The position numbers and the translations under genes were made by a program. This document shows, one piece after another, positions 42,465 through 52,190 of a stretch of DNA of 64,000 bases; the first letter of the stretch is position 1; each line of letters opens with the position of its first letter. The notes under the pieces are model-generated. The model searched no databases and was not told the DNA's origin. It saw nothing but the letters and a program-made list of their open reading frames with translations. Location of the stretch: contig CAVVCQ010000001.1 in the NCBI GenBank assembly GCA_963746805.1, positions 1,273,465 through 1,337,464 on the forward strand. Reading direction: 5' to 3'. The DNA comes from DATHTC01 sp963746805. Lineage in GTDB: Bacteria; Actinomycetota; Thermoleophilia; Gaiellales; Gaiellaceae.

Positions 42465-43412
42465 TCAGCGCGCAAGTCTCGCGAACGCGGGAGCCGGCGG
42501 GACGGGCACCACGATCCCCTCGACGGCGCCGCATGCCCACTCGTAGAGCTCCTCCGCGTGACGGAGGTTCTCGCGCAGCTGGACGAGGACGCGTGCGAGC
42601 TCGTCGCGGCTGTTCTCGAGCGGCAGCGAAGGCGCCTCGCGCGGCGTGGCTGAGAATGCCGCGATCTCGAGATCGTGGGCGAGAATCGCCTCCTGTGTCC
42701 GACGGAGCTCCGGCCCCGGCTCCAATCCGAGCTGCTCGACGTACACGCGCCGCGCCGACTGGTATGTCTCGAGCGCGTCGGCCGCGCGCCCGCTCCGGTA
42801 GAGCGCGAGCATCAGCAGCCGCCAGAGCCGCTCCCGGAAGGGGTGCTCGTGAACCGCCTGCCGGAGCTCGGAGACGACCTCGCGATGCTGCCCGAGCTCG
42901 AGCGCCGCCTCGAAGCACTCCTCGAGCGCATCGACGCGAAGCTCCTCGAGTCGATCAGCCTCGGCGCGGACCGAGTCGGTGTCCACGAGACCCTCCAGCG
43001 CCGATCCGCGCCAGAGCGAGAGCGCCCGAGACGCGCGGTCGGCCGCCGTACGCGCATCGCCATCGCACAGCGCCGCGCGCGCCTCGACGAGCAACGCCTC
43101 GAAGACGAGCGCGTCGGTGGTCGCATCCGCGACGGCGTAGCCGTTGGGCGTCCCGACGATCGCGTCATGGCCGAGCGCCGCACGCAGCCGCGCGACGTGA
43201 TGGTGGACGGCGTTTCGGGGCGAAGCGGGGAGGTCGGAGCCCCACAAGTCGTCGATGAGTGTCTCGACCGAGGCGGGGCGCCCGCGGCGCAGTGCGAGGA
43301 GCGCAAGAAGCGCGTCCCGCTTCGACCCACCCGTGCCGGCTGGGCGTCCGTCGACGGTGACTTGAAAAGTGCCGAGCAGACGGATCTCGAGCCGGTTCTG
43401 CGGTGCGTCCAT
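42465..43412 (-). CDS. SARP/BTAD-family transcriptional regulator
   Basis: 315 residues. OmpR-type winged helix (EIRLLGTFQVTVDGRPAGTGGSKRDALLALLAL, DLWGSDLPASPRNAVHHHVARLRAALG) followed by a BTAD domain (RLEELRVDALEECFEAALELGQHREVVSELRQ...RSGRAADALETYQSARRVYVEQLGLEPGPELRRTQEAIL) and a short helical tail. The recognition helix segment SPRNAVHHHVARLRAALG is almost the same as APRNALHHHIARLRAALG of the regulator at 33394-36250, so the two should read the same DNA. No NTPase domain. Candidate reader of the TGGCAG boxes. Confidence 0.9.
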   Translation of the reverse strand: MDAPQNRLEIRLLGTFQVTVDGRPAGTGGSKRDALLALLALRRGRPASVETLIDDLWGSDLPASPRNAVHHHVARLRAALGHDAIVGTPNGYAVADATTDALVFEALLVEARAALCDGDARTAADRASRALSLWRGSALEGLVDTDSVRAEADRLEELRVDALEECFEAALELGQHREVVSELRQAVHEHPFRERLWRLLMLALYRSGRAADALETYQSARRVYVEQLGLEPGPELRRTQEAILAHDLEIAAFSATPREAPSLPLENSRDELARVLVQLRENLRHAEELYEWACGAVEGIVVPVPPAPAFARLAR

Positions 43413-43736
43413 GGCCGTACGATCGCCGATGCGGCCGCCTGCGTCATCGCGGCGAGCAGCAAAGGCAGGTTCAGGCTCGCTTCAGTCCGTGCCGCCGGAC
43501 AGTAGGTAGCGAAGTCGCCGCGTTCACGCCTTCCGAGCGATCGGCGGCTCCGTCGGTGCTCGATCAACCCGTGGCACGTCAGCCCGGATGCGGATCTTCG
43601 TCGGGCGGTGCGGGGGCTGGCTTCAGTCGTGATTCGGACACCGGCAGGGGCTTCGCTTGGTAGCTAGCCGCGCAGACATGAGCGCCTTCGGCGGCGATCC
43701 TCGGCGTCCCGACAACCGACCACAGAGGAGCCGAAG
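43413..43736. other. Intergenic region
   Basis: About 320 bp between the BTAD regulator and a + strand small gene. No box, repeat or gene recognised; GAGGAGC at 43726-43732 is the ribosome site of the next gene. Confidence 0.4.
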
Positions 43737-43985
43737 ATGACAGTCCCGCATGTCAGCCGCCGCCGATGGAGGGAGTTGGCCTACCGCGCGACCGCCGGTA
43801 TCGAGGTCACGCTCTTCTGGCAACCAGGCACCGACGAGCTGAAGGTCTGCGTCTGCGACCATACGGCCGGTGCCTACTTCGAGATCCGGCCCGAGCCGGA
43901 CCAGGCGCTCGTCGTCTTCAACCACCCGTACGCGTGCGTGACGGATCGCGACGTCCACTTCGAGGACGAGCGACTGGCCGCGTAA
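43737..43985 (+). CDS. Small actinobacterial orphan protein
   Basis: 82 residues with GAGGAGC before the ATG. The pattern GIEVTLFWQPGTDELKVCVCDHTAGAYFEIRPEPDQALVVFNHPYA belongs to a common actinobacterial family of short proteins of unknown function (a compact beta-sheet protein, cytoplasmic). One Cys-x-Cys is present at about residues 38-40. Confidence 0.7.
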   Translation: MTVPHVSRRRWRELAYRATAGIEVTLFWQPGTDELKVCVCDHTAGAYFEIRPEPDQALVVFNHPYACVTDRDVHFEDERLAA

Positions 43986-44150
43986 GGGACGTGGGACTTC
44001 GTGGGACGCGGCGCGGACGCGGATACGGTGGTCGCGGAGCGCCGCGAGTTGCCCGAGCGCCGTGTTCGAGAACCCCGGCGGCTCCGATTGGAACAGCCGT
44101 CTATGTCGACGGGATCCAAGCACCTTCCACTGGCAGGACCGAGGTCCAGG

Positions 44151-44948
44151 TCAGGAGATGATGTCCCGGGTGCGGAAGACAGCAAGGGAGACAATGACGG
44201 CGATGACGCCGTAAAGGACGACCAGCCCGAGCGCGGCGCCCCAGGCGAGTTGGTCGTTTCCGCCGGCGGCGAGCGTGTCCAGCGTGCCGCCGGGGAGATA
44301 GGAGCTGGCGTCCGGGGCGATGATGGAGAGCAGGCCCTCCGCGACCAGCAGAAAGCCGAGCCCGATGCCGATGGCGATGGCCGAGCTGCGGGTGAGCACG
44401 GCGAGCATGAGACCGATGAGCCCCCAGACGAGCCCTGCGATCGTGAAGTCGAAGAAGCCCTTCCCTAGCTCGGACGCGAAGTCGGTCTTCCATGCGTCGA
44501 TCGGGATGCCCTCGAGCTTCGCGAGAGGCCGCGCGAAGAGGACGACGACGAGCGTCGTCACGGTCGTGGCGAGCAGCGTGAAGACGCCCAGGGCGGCGAT
44601 CTTGCCGCCGAGGAGGCGCGTCCTGTTCGGATGCGCCTGGGCGAGGATGCGGATCAGTCCCGTGCTGTAGTCGGTGGCCACCGCGATCGCCCAGAGCGCG
44701 AGCAAGATCACGCCGGCCAGCGTGCTCACGGTCGGCAGGGCGGTGAGGAAGCCGCCCGGGCTGGCGATGTCGGCGACGGTGTACGCACCGGGGCCCTGTC
44801 CGGCTTGCGGCGGAGCAGCGGGTGCGCTCTCGGCCGACGTGAAGATGAAGACCGAGACGATTCCCGCGAACAGCGCCATCAGTCCGATGCCTCCGAAGAG
44901 AAATGCCGGCCGCTGGATCCGGATCAGCTCCGAACGGAAGGCGCGCAT
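44151..44948 (-). CDS. ABC-2 type transporter permease
   Basis: 265 residues, six helices. The segment LLALWAIAVATDYSTGLIRILAQAHPNRTRLLGGKIAAL is the ABC-2 family hallmark after helix 2. Together with the ATPase gene it forms an exporter of the drug or peptide-resistance type. Its ATG overlaps the ATPase stop (ATGA). Substrate unknown. Confidence 0.88.
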   Translation of the reverse strand: MRAFRSELIRIQRPAFLFGGIGLMALFAGIVSVFIFTSAESAPAAPPQAGQGPGAYTVADIASPGGFLTALPTVSTLAGVILLALWAIAVATDYSTGLIRILAQAHPNRTRLLGGKIAALGVFTLLATTVTTLVVVLFARPLAKLEGIPIDAWKTDFASELGKGFFDFTIAGLVWGLIGLMLAVLTRSSAIAIGIGLGFLLVAEGLLSIIAPDASSYLPGGTLDTLAAGGNDQLAWGAALGLVVLYGVIAVIVSLAVFRTRDIIS

Positions 44949-45895
44949 CAGCCGTCTCCGTGCCGCTGGACTCGACGCTCTTCGGAGAGCTCGGTGTCGG
45001 TAGCTCCGGTCAGCCGCAGGAACACCGTCTCGAGCGTGTCAGCCTCTGGATTGAGCATTCGCAAGGTGAGCCCCGCTGCGGCAGTGGCCCGGTACAGATC
45101 GGCAGACCGCTCGCCCGGCATGGTGACGATCACCTCGTCATCGGAGGTCTCGTACGTCCAGCCGTTGTCCTCGACGATCCCGACCAGGCGGGGCATGTCG
45201 GATGCCGGCTCGGGCGCTGCGACCACCCGTTCGGTCGCGTGCTCCATGAGGCCTTTGAGGCTGCCCGCATACACGAGCTCCCCGAACCGGATCACGACCA
45301 GGCTGTCCGCCATCGCCTCGAGCTCACCGAGAAGATGCGAAGAGACCACCACCGTCCGGCCGCCGGCGGCCAACGATTTGAGCAGCTCGCGAATCTCGAC
45401 GATGCCGGCCGGATCGAGCCCGTTCATCGGCTCGTCGAGCACCAGCAGTTCCGGATCCGGCAGCAACGCAGCCGCGATACCCAGCCGCTGCTTCATTCCG
45501 AGCGAGTAGGTCGAGGCCTTGTCGTGCTCCCGCCCGGCCAGACCCACGATCTTGAGCACTTCGTCGACGCGCTTGGCGGGCAGGCCGCGTAGTGCGGCCA
45601 GGCTCCGCAGATTGTCCCGGCCCGACAACGAACCCACGAACGCGGGGGCTTCGATCAGCGCGCCCACCCGGTCGGCGAAGCTTTCCGGCTGCTGAATCGA
45701 CTCGCCCAGAACCGTTCCCGAACCAGCGCTCGGCTCGATCAGACCGAGCAAGACGCGGATCGTCGTCGACTTCCCCGAGCCGTTCGGCCCCACGAACCCG
45801 ACCACACCACCAGCAGGAACCTCGAACGTCAGGTTGTTCACCGCCACGAGATCCCCGAAGCGCCGAGTCAACCCATCTGCCGTCAGCGCGCTCAT
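44948..45895 (-). CDS. ABC transporter ATP-binding protein
   Basis: 315 residues. Walker A GPNGSGKSTTI, signature YSLGMKQRLGIAAALL, Walker B ELLVLDEPMNGLDP, H-loop SSHLL. The GMKQR form of the signature and the C-terminal extension (about residues 215-300) are typical of DrrA/BcrA-type exporters. Coupled to the permease that follows. Confidence 0.92.
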   Translation of the reverse strand: MSALTADGLTRRFGDLVAVNNLTFEVPAGGVVGFVGPNGSGKSTTIRVLLGLIEPSAGSGTVLGESIQQPESFADRVGALIEAPAFVGSLSGRDNLRSLAALRGLPAKRVDEVLKIVGLAGREHDKASTYSLGMKQRLGIAAALLPDPELLVLDEPMNGLDPAGIVEIRELLKSLAAGGRTVVVSSHLLGELEAMADSLVVIRFGELVYAGSLKGLMEHATERVVAAPEPASDMPRLVGIVEDNGWTYETSDDEVIVTMPGERSADLYRATAAAGLTLRMLNPEADTLETVFLRLTGATDTELSEERRVQRHGDG

Positions 45896-45906
45896 GGCTC
45901 CATAGG

Positions 45907-48087
45907 TCAGCGTGTCCGGGCGGTCGACTTCGTCTGCGCCGACTTCTTCCGAGTCGAAGAAGGCAGTGTAATCGAGCCGATGGGTGCTTCAGCCGGTGGA
46001 TGCGCGGGGTGGTTGCCGGGCCACCACATCCAGCGGCCGAGCACCGTGGCGCGGCTGGTGACCCAGATCGGTGCGATCAGGAATGCGGCGAGCAACACGC
46101 CGAAGGCGATCGAGGCGCCCAACTGGACGAGCTGGCCGATGCCGGTCAGGATCAGAGCGGCGAAGGTCCCGGCGAGGATCACGCCCGCCGATGCCACGGT
46201 CGGACCGGCGTGCTCGATCGCCAGCGCGGCGCCCTCGCGCGCGCCTCGCCCCTCGAGGAACTCCTCGCGGAGGCGCGAAGTGAGGAGGATGTTGTAGTCG
46301 GTCGCGATCGCGACGACGAACACGTAAAGGAACATTGGCAGCGTGAAGTTGAGCCCGCTCTCGTCGGCGATGCCCTGGAAGACGATGACGGCGAAGCCGA
46401 GCGTGGCGGCGAAGCCGAGCGCGACCGCGATCATCAGCGTCAGCGGTGCAAGGACACTCCGCAGCAGCAGAAGCAAGATCAGGAGGATCATCCCGGCAGC
46501 GACCGGAAAGATGAGGAGCATGTCGCCGTTGACGGCGTCGCGCATGTCGGCAAGGGCAGCGGTCTGGCCGCCGACGAGAGCCTGCGCGCCCACCTGCCCG
46601 GCAGCGGCGTGCGCGGCATCGCGCAGGGGGCCCTCGGCCACGTCGAGCGCCTCGTTCGCGAATGGACTCGGCTCGAGGCTGGCCGCGATCAGAGCGGTCC
46701 TCCCGTCCGGACTCAGACTCGGGGGAGCGACCGAGGCGATCCCGTCGACACCACGGAGGGCGTCGCCGATCGGCCGCAGGTCCTCGACGCCGAGCGGCGC
46801 GTCGCCGGTGACGTACACCTGCGTCGGGTTGAGCGCGCCGGCCGGGAATCCGGAACGCAGGTCCTCGAATGCTTGGGCCGATTCGGTGTCGCCCGGGAGC
46901 GAGCTCAGGGTGTCGTAGTCGGCGGTGTAGTGGAGCGCGCTGGCGGCGAGCGCGAGCAGCGCAACGCCCGAGGAGATGGCGGCGTTCCACGGATGCGCTG
47001 CGACCCACTCGCCGAGGCCGCGGTACCTCGTCGCCTCCGGCGCTCTCTGCCACGTCTTTGAGGGCCAGAAGATGCGTGGGCCGAGGAGCGCCAGGATCGC
47101 GGGCACGAGCGTAAGCGAAGCGAGGACGGCGACGAGTACCGCGATGATCAGTCCGGGCGCCATCGAACTGAAGAGCCCAAGCTTGGCCAGCAGGAGCGCG
47201 GCGAACGCGACTGCGACGGTCAGCGCCGCCGATCCGATCGGCTCGCCGACGCGGGCGACGGCGTGCGCGACCGCGTCCCGTGCCGGCTCGCCTTCGCGCA
47301 GCCGCTCGCGGAAGCGGAAGAGCAGGAAGAGGATGTAGTCGGTGCCGATGCCGAACAGCACGACGATCAGGAGCGACGTCAGGGTGTCGGCGACCTCGAA
47401 GTCGAGCGAATTAGCCACCACGGCGATGAGCGCGTTCGCGATCACGAACACCAGCCCAACCACCAAGAGCGGCACCAGCGCGGCGGTAGGGCTGCGGAAG
47501 ACGGCGGTGAGGAGTACGAGGATGAGCACGACCGTCGCGACGCCGACGATCAGCTCGCCGCTCGAGAACGCGTCCGCTCTGTCGACGACGATCGCCGCGT
47601 CCCCGGTGAGGCCGGCCACCAAGCCGGTGCCCGCGAACAGCGGCGCAGCCCGCTCGCGCAGCGTGCCCACCGCGTCCTGGACGCGCTGGCCCCGGGAATC
47701 GCCCGAGAAGGCGACCTGCACCAGTTGCACCCGGCCGTTCGGCGAGACCTGCTCCGGACCGCTCACGACCGCTAGCACACTCGGAATGCGCGCGTCTCCG
47801 AGCTCGCCGGCGATCGTTGCGACCTTGCTCTGGTCGGCTCGGGTCAGCTCGCCGTGATCTTCGCGCCTGGCCACGAACATCGCCGAGGACCCTTGGGCCT
47901 GCGGGAACGCGGCGGCGGCGACCTCGGCCGCCTTCACCGACTCGTAGCTGTCCGGCAGGAAGCTCGTCTGGTCCGAGTTCACCTCGAGCGCCGGCGCAAA
48001 CGGCACGATGAGAGCTGCAGCAACGACCCAGGCCGCGATGACCCACCACGGGTGATGCGCGACTGCGTGGCCCAGCTTGGCGAACAT
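45907..48087 (-). CDS. MMPL/RND-family membrane transporter
   Basis: 726 residues from ATG 48087; the open frame extends to 48180 but passes through the TGGCAG box, so the shorter start is right. Twelve helices in two repeats, each after a large extracellular loop, with FGIGTDYILFLLFRFRERL and VVAIATDYNILLTSRLREEFLEGRG providing the GxxxDY proton-relay residues of the family. MMPL proteins export lipids, drugs or siderophores using the proton gradient. A TGGCAG box lies 50 bp upstream. The ABC pair follows 11 bp after its stop and may be in the same transcript. Confidence 0.92.
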   Translation of the reverse strand: MFAKLGHAVAHHPWWVIAAWVVAAALIVPFAPALEVNSDQTSFLPDSYESVKAAEVAAAAFPQAQGSSAMFVARREDHGELTRADQSKVATIAGELGDARIPSVLAVVSGPEQVSPNGRVQLVQVAFSGDSRGQRVQDAVGTLRERAAPLFAGTGLVAGLTGDAAIVVDRADAFSSGELIVGVATVVLILVLLTAVFRSPTAALVPLLVVGLVFVIANALIAVVANSLDFEVADTLTSLLIVVLFGIGTDYILFLLFRFRERLREGEPARDAVAHAVARVGEPIGSAALTVAVAFAALLLAKLGLFSSMAPGLIIAVLVAVLASLTLVPAILALLGPRIFWPSKTWQRAPEATRYRGLGEWVAAHPWNAAISSGVALLALAASALHYTADYDTLSSLPGDTESAQAFEDLRSGFPAGALNPTQVYVTGDAPLGVEDLRPIGDALRGVDGIASVAPPSLSPDGRTALIAASLEPSPFANEALDVAEGPLRDAAHAAAGQVGAQALVGGQTAALADMRDAVNGDMLLIFPVAAGMILLILLLLLRSVLAPLTLMIAVALGFAATLGFAVIVFQGIADESGLNFTLPMFLYVFVVAIATDYNILLTSRLREEFLEGRGAREGAALAIEHAGPTVASAGVILAGTFAALILTGIGQLVQLGASIAFGVLLAAFLIAPIWVTSRATVLGRWMWWPGNHPAHPPAEAPIGSITLPSSTRKKSAQTKSTARTR

Positions 48088-48137
48088 TTGGCGATCTGCT
48101 CCTTTGCTTCGTTGTCGACCGCAGACTCTCGCGCGTC

Positions 48138-48176
48138 GCTGCCAGGCCGCTGCCACGCGGCGGGCGGCTGCTGCCA
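48138..48176 (-). promoter_or_regulatory. TGGCAG box 4 (MMPL pump)
   Basis: On the coding strand: TGGCAGC, 21 bp later TGGCAGC, 11 bp later TGGCAGC, ending 50 bp before ATG 48087. The most regular of the seven copies; followed by GACGCGCGA and TGCGGTCG as in boxes 3 and 7. Confidence 0.75.
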
Positions 48177-48372
48177 CCACTCCGCGCAGCGAGTCAGAAA
48201 GGGCCGTCGACGCGGAGACGGCGCGCGTTACGTGCAGCTCTGTCCGGGAGCCGGCTCAGCCGGAAGCGGGCCGGACCGACCGCATGCTGCGCGTGAGATG
48301 CTCGCATCGCCAGGGATTCGTCGATCCATCACGCCGGCCGGCCAAGATCGCAAGGACCGAGGAGGGAACAGC

Positions 48373-50145
48373 GTGGCTCTGCGCATTGAAGACTACGCTC
48401 TGATTGGGGACACTGAGACCGCGGCGCTCGTGGGCAAGAACGGGTCGATCGACTGGCTGTGTGCGCCTCGATTCGATTCCCCCGCGTTCTTCGCTGCACT
48501 GCTCGGTACCGATGCCAACGGCCACTGGCAGGTCGCGCCGGCGGACGAGGCGCGCCGCGTCGAGCGGCGGTACCGGCCGGGCACACTGGTGCTGGAGACC
48601 GACTTCGAGACGGATGAAGGCCTCGTCCGGCTGGTGGACTTCATGCCGCTGGGCGAGTACAACCACGTCGTCCGGATCGTCGAAGGGCTGCGAGGCCGGG
48701 TAGCCATGCAGATGCAGGTCAGGCCGAGATTCGACTACGGCCGCCTCATCCCGGCGATCGGCCGGATCGACCAGGGCATCTTCGCCGTGGCCGGGCCGGA
48801 CGCGGTCTGCGTGCGTACGCCCGTGGAGCTGAGCGCGGAGGGCGGCGCGGCATCGGCGGCGTTCAGGGTCTCGGAAGGCGAACGCGTCCCGTTTCACCTC
48901 GTCTGGTATCCCTCGCACGTCTCGCCTCCCGAGCCGATCGACCCGTTCAACATGACGGCGCGGACGGAGTCGTGGTGGCGGACGTGGTCGGGCCGCTGCA
49001 CTTACGAGGGCGCGCACGCGGAGGACGTGCTGAGATCGCTCATCACGCTGAAGGCGCTGACGTACGTGCCGACGGGCGCCATCGTCGCCGCGCTGACAAC
49101 GTCGCTGCCGGAGGAAATCGGGGGAGAGCGAAACTGGGACTACCGCTTCTGCTGGCTGCGCGACGGCTCATTCACGCTGGCGCCGCTGGTGCAGAGCGGC
49201 TACATGGATGAGGCCGTCGCCTGGCGCGACTGGCTCTCACGGGCGATCGCCGGCGATCCGAGCCAGTTGCAGCTCATGTACGGCATCGGCGGCGAGCACA
49301 GGCTGACCGAGCTCGAGCTGCCTTGGCTGTCGGGCTACGAAGGCTCGAAGCCGGTACGCGTCGGCAACGCCGCGAGCGAGCAGTTCCAGCTCGACATCTT
49401 CGGCGAAGTGCTGGCGGTGCTCTACCGCGCCTTCGAGCTCGGGCTGCCTCCGCGAGACCCGACGCGCTCGCCGGGAATCAAGGTCGCCGACGCAATCGAG
49501 CGCGTCGAGCGCATGTGGCGCGAGCCGGACGAGGGGATCTGGGAGATCCGCGGCAAGCGGCAGCACTTCACCTACTCCAAGGTCTCCGCCTGGACCGCGA
49601 TCGATCGCGCCATCAAGTACTCCGAGGCGACAGGGGAGGATGCGCCCCTCGACCGCTGGCGAGCCGCTCGCGACGAGATCCATGCCGAGGTCCTGGCCAA
49701 AGGCTACGACGCCGAGCGCAACACGTTCGTCCAGTACTACGGCGGGAACGGCCTGGATGCGAGCCTGCTGCTCATCCCGATCTCCGGCTTTCTGCCGGCG
49801 GACGACCCGCGCGTCCTGGGCACGATCGACGCGATCCAGCAGGAGATCTGCGAGGGCCCGTTCGTCTGGCGCTACTCGACGGAGGACGGCGTGGACGGGC
49901 TTGCGGGCGGTGAAGGGGCATTTCTCATCTGCTGCTTCTGGCTGGTCAGTGCGCTGGCGAGGGCCGGGCGCATGGAAGAAGCCGAGCGCAACCTTGAGCA
50001 GCTCATGGCGCTGCGAAACGATGTCGGCCTTTTCAGCGAGGAGTACGACCCCCAGAGCAAACGCCTGTTGGGCAACTTCCCGCAGGCGTTCTCGCACATC
50101 GGACTGTTGCACGCCATTTACGCGATCAGCGAAGCACGCCAGTAG
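48373..50145 (+). CDS. Glycoside hydrolase family 15 (glucoamylase/trehalase type)
   Basis: 590 residues from GTG 48373 with GGAGGGA upstream. N-terminal beta-sandwich (IEDYALIGDTETAALVGKNGSIDWLCAPRFDSPAFFAALLG) and an (alpha/alpha)6 barrel: GGERNWDYRFCWLRDGSF, WREPDEGIWEIRGKRQHFTYSKVSAWTAIDRAI (catalytic Glu region), EGAFLICCFWLVSALARAGR. No signal peptide, so cytoplasmic. Actinobacterial members with this N-terminus include trehalases as well as glucoamylases. It faces away from the MMPL gene, sharing the region with box 4 but outside it. Confidence 0.92.
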   Translation: MALRIEDYALIGDTETAALVGKNGSIDWLCAPRFDSPAFFAALLGTDANGHWQVAPADEARRVERRYRPGTLVLETDFETDEGLVRLVDFMPLGEYNHVVRIVEGLRGRVAMQMQVRPRFDYGRLIPAIGRIDQGIFAVAGPDAVCVRTPVELSAEGGAASAAFRVSEGERVPFHLVWYPSHVSPPEPIDPFNMTARTESWWRTWSGRCTYEGAHAEDVLRSLITLKALTYVPTGAIVAALTTSLPEEIGGERNWDYRFCWLRDGSFTLAPLVQSGYMDEAVAWRDWLSRAIAGDPSQLQLMYGIGGEHRLTELELPWLSGYEGSKPVRVGNAASEQFQLDIFGEVLAVLYRAFELGLPPRDPTRSPGIKVADAIERVERMWREPDEGIWEIRGKRQHFTYSKVSAWTAIDRAIKYSEATGEDAPLDRWRAARDEIHAEVLAKGYDAERNTFVQYYGGNGLDASLLLIPISGFLPADDPRVLGTIDAIQQEICEGPFVWRYSTEDGVDGLAGGEGAFLICCFWLVSALARAGRMEEAERNLEQLMALRNDVGLFSEEYDPQSKRLLGNFPQAFSHIGLLHAIYAISEARQ

Positions 50146-50199
50146 GCCACATTCGCCCGCCCGCACGGGGGGTCGCCCTGACCCTGCACCTGTCGCCCA

Positions 50200-50442
50200 T
50201 CATGGGTCCTGCCGCGCGCTCGCCTGTCGACGGCGGCGCCGCAGCGAGTGGTACGCCACGACGACGATCACGACGATGACGATCGCTACGCCCAGGATCG
50301 CAGCGAATTCGACGAACGCCTTCGCCAAACCGACTCCGAACGCGACGCCGACTCCGAAGGTCACGAGCAGCACCAGGACGGCGACGTATGTCCGGCGCCG
50401 CTTTCGCGGATCGGGGTCCTGGTTCACAGGTCTCGCTCCCAT
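50200..50442 (-). CDS. Small two-helix membrane protein
   Basis: 80 residues: a basic head (RKRRRTY), helices VAVLVLLVTFGVGVAFGVGLA and FAAILGVAIVIVVIVVVAYHSL, and a basic tail (RRRRRQ). GGAGGTGG precedes the ATG. It lies 12 bp after the MFS stop, so it is probably cotranscribed. Unknown function. Confidence 0.6.
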   Translation of the reverse strand: MGARPVNQDPDPRKRRRTYVAVLVLLVTFGVGVAFGVGLAKAFVEFAAILGVAIVIVVIVVVAYHSLRRRRRQASARQDP

Positions 50443-50454
50443 CAGTCCACCTCC

Positions 50455-52092
50455 TTAGGTGCTCGCATTGTGAACTTGCTCCCTCCGAACGAGTGCTCGA
50501 TCAGCCACCGGCGGCTGCTCTTCCCCGATGACCGAGGCGGGCACCTCGAGGGCCTCCGCTGGAGCCTGCGTCGTCTCGCGCAGCGGCACGTCGCGCAGGC
50601 GCCAGCTCAGCGCGAACGCGACGATCATCGCGGCGGCCGCCGTCTGGAAGACGGGGTGGAGCGCGGCGGCGACGGCTGCGGAGTAGATGGCGTTGATCGC
50701 GGGAGGGAGCTGCTCGAGCGCGGCGGGGGTTGCGTCGGTCGGGGCGTCCGCGCCGGGCGGGAGGCGGTGCGCGAGCTCCACGCCGAGGCGGTTCGCGAAG
50801 ATCGCTCCGAAGACGGAGACGCCGATCGAGCCGCCGACCTGCCTGAATAGCGTCGCGCCCGAGGTGGCGACGCCGAGGAGCCGGTGGTCGACCGCGTTCT
50901 GCGTGGCGAGCACGAGCACCTGCATCACCAGCCCCAGCCCGAGCCCGAGGAGCAGCATGTACAGGCCTGCGACCCACGTCGGGGTTCCCGGCGCGAGCGT
51001 CGAGAGCAGGTAGAGCGCGACCGCCGCGAGCGCCGTGCCGGCGCGCGGGAAGCGGCGATAGCTCCCGTAGCGCGAGATCAGGAAACCGCTCGCCGTCGAG
51101 GTCACGAGCACGCCGAGCATCATCGGCGTCAGCAGGAGCCCCGAGCCGGTGGCGCTGTAGCCCTTGACGAGCTGGAGGTAGACCGGGATGAACGTCACGG
51201 AGCCGAAGAGCGCGAAGCCGATCACGAAGCCGATCGCGCTCGCCGTCCGGAAGGTGGCGTTGCGGAAGAGCTCGAGCGGCACGATCGGCTCCGCGGCGCG
51301 CGCCTCGACGAGCGGGAAGAGCGCGAGCAGCGCCACGCTGGCGGAAATCATCGCGAGCATCCACGGCGTATCCCACGCGTAGCTCGTCCCGCCGAGGCTC
51401 GTGTAGAGGATGACCCCAGACAGCCCCGCCGCGAGCACGAGCGTGCCGAGCCAGTCGATCCGACACCGCTCCGTCGCCTGCTGCGACACGAGGACGATCG
51501 AGATCACCGCCAGCGCGGCGAGGCCGAGCGGCAGGTTGATGTAGAAGATCCAGCGCCAGGAGAGGTTGTCGACGAAGAAGCCGCCGAGCAGCGGCCCCGC
51601 GACGATCGCGACGCCGAGGACGCCGCCGAACAGGCCCTGGTAGCGGCCGCGCTCACGCGGCGAGACGAGGTCCCCGACGACCGCCATCGAGACGACGATC
51701 AGGCCGCCGCCGCCGAGCCCCTGCACCGCGCGGAAGACGATCAGCTCCAGCATGCTCCCGGCGAGCCCGCTCAGCGTGGAGCCGACGAGGAAGACCACGA
51801 GGGCGGCCTGCAGGACGCGCTTGCGCCCGTACATGTCGCCGAGCTTCCCGTAGATCGGTCCCACCACCGTCGATGCCAACAGGTACGCGGTCACCACCCA
51901 CGAGAGGTGCTCGAAGCCGCCCAGCTCACCGACGATTGTCGGCAGCGCCGTCGCGACGATCGTCTGGTCGAGCGCCGCGACGAAGAGCACGAGGAGCAGC
52001 GCGCCGAAGACCAGGCGCCGCCGTCCCACGGCCGTCTCAGTCGACGACTTCGCGCCGCTGACCGGTGCCACCTTTCCGTTGCGGTCGGACAT
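50455..52092 (-). CDS. MFS drug-efflux transporter, 14-helix DHA2 (EmrB/QacA) type
   Basis: 545 residues. Motif A GKLGDMYGRKRV, the DHA2 first-helix pattern FVAALDQTIVATALPTIVGELG with the conserved Asp, motif C GGLIVVSMAVVGDLVSPRERGRYQG region and 14 helices, with a long C-terminal helix pair. It exports cationic drugs or lipophilic compounds by proton antiport. A TGGCAG box lies 42 bp upstream; the small membrane gene follows. The FAD oxidase gene lies upstream on the same strand. Confidence 0.92.
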   Translation of the reverse strand: MSDRNGKVAPVSGAKSSTETAVGRRRLVFGALLLVLFVAALDQTIVATALPTIVGELGGFEHLSWVVTAYLLASTVVGPIYGKLGDMYGRKRVLQAALVVFLVGSTLSGLAGSMLELIVFRAVQGLGGGGLIVVSMAVVGDLVSPRERGRYQGLFGGVLGVAIVAGPLLGGFFVDNLSWRWIFYINLPLGLAALAVISIVLVSQQATERCRIDWLGTLVLAAGLSGVILYTSLGGTSYAWDTPWMLAMISASVALLALFPLVEARAAEPIVPLELFRNATFRTASAIGFVIGFALFGSVTFIPVYLQLVKGYSATGSGLLLTPMMLGVLVTSTASGFLISRYGSYRRFPRAGTALAAVALYLLSTLAPGTPTWVAGLYMLLLGLGLGLVMQVLVLATQNAVDHRLLGVATSGATLFRQVGGSIGVSVFGAIFANRLGVELAHRLPPGADAPTDATPAALEQLPPAINAIYSAAVAAALHPVFQTAAAAMIVAFALSWRLRDVPLRETTQAPAEALEVPASVIGEEQPPVADRALVRREQVHNAST

Positions 52093-52134
52093 GTCTTCTC
52101 CTTCGTTGCCGTCACCCGAACGATGGGCGGAGCC

Positions 52135-52173
52135 GCTGCCAAACGGCTGCCAGCCGTCGCCCCTTCTCTGCCG
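52135..52173 (-). promoter_or_regulatory. TGGCAG box 5 (MFS pump)
   Basis: On the coding strand: CGGCAGA, 21 bp later TGGCAGC, 11 bp later TGGCAGC, ending 42 bp before ATG 52092. It lies in the 98-bp gap between the FAD oxidase stop and the MFS start. Confidence 0.7.
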
Positions 52174-52190
52174 CGGCGGGTCACATCTGG

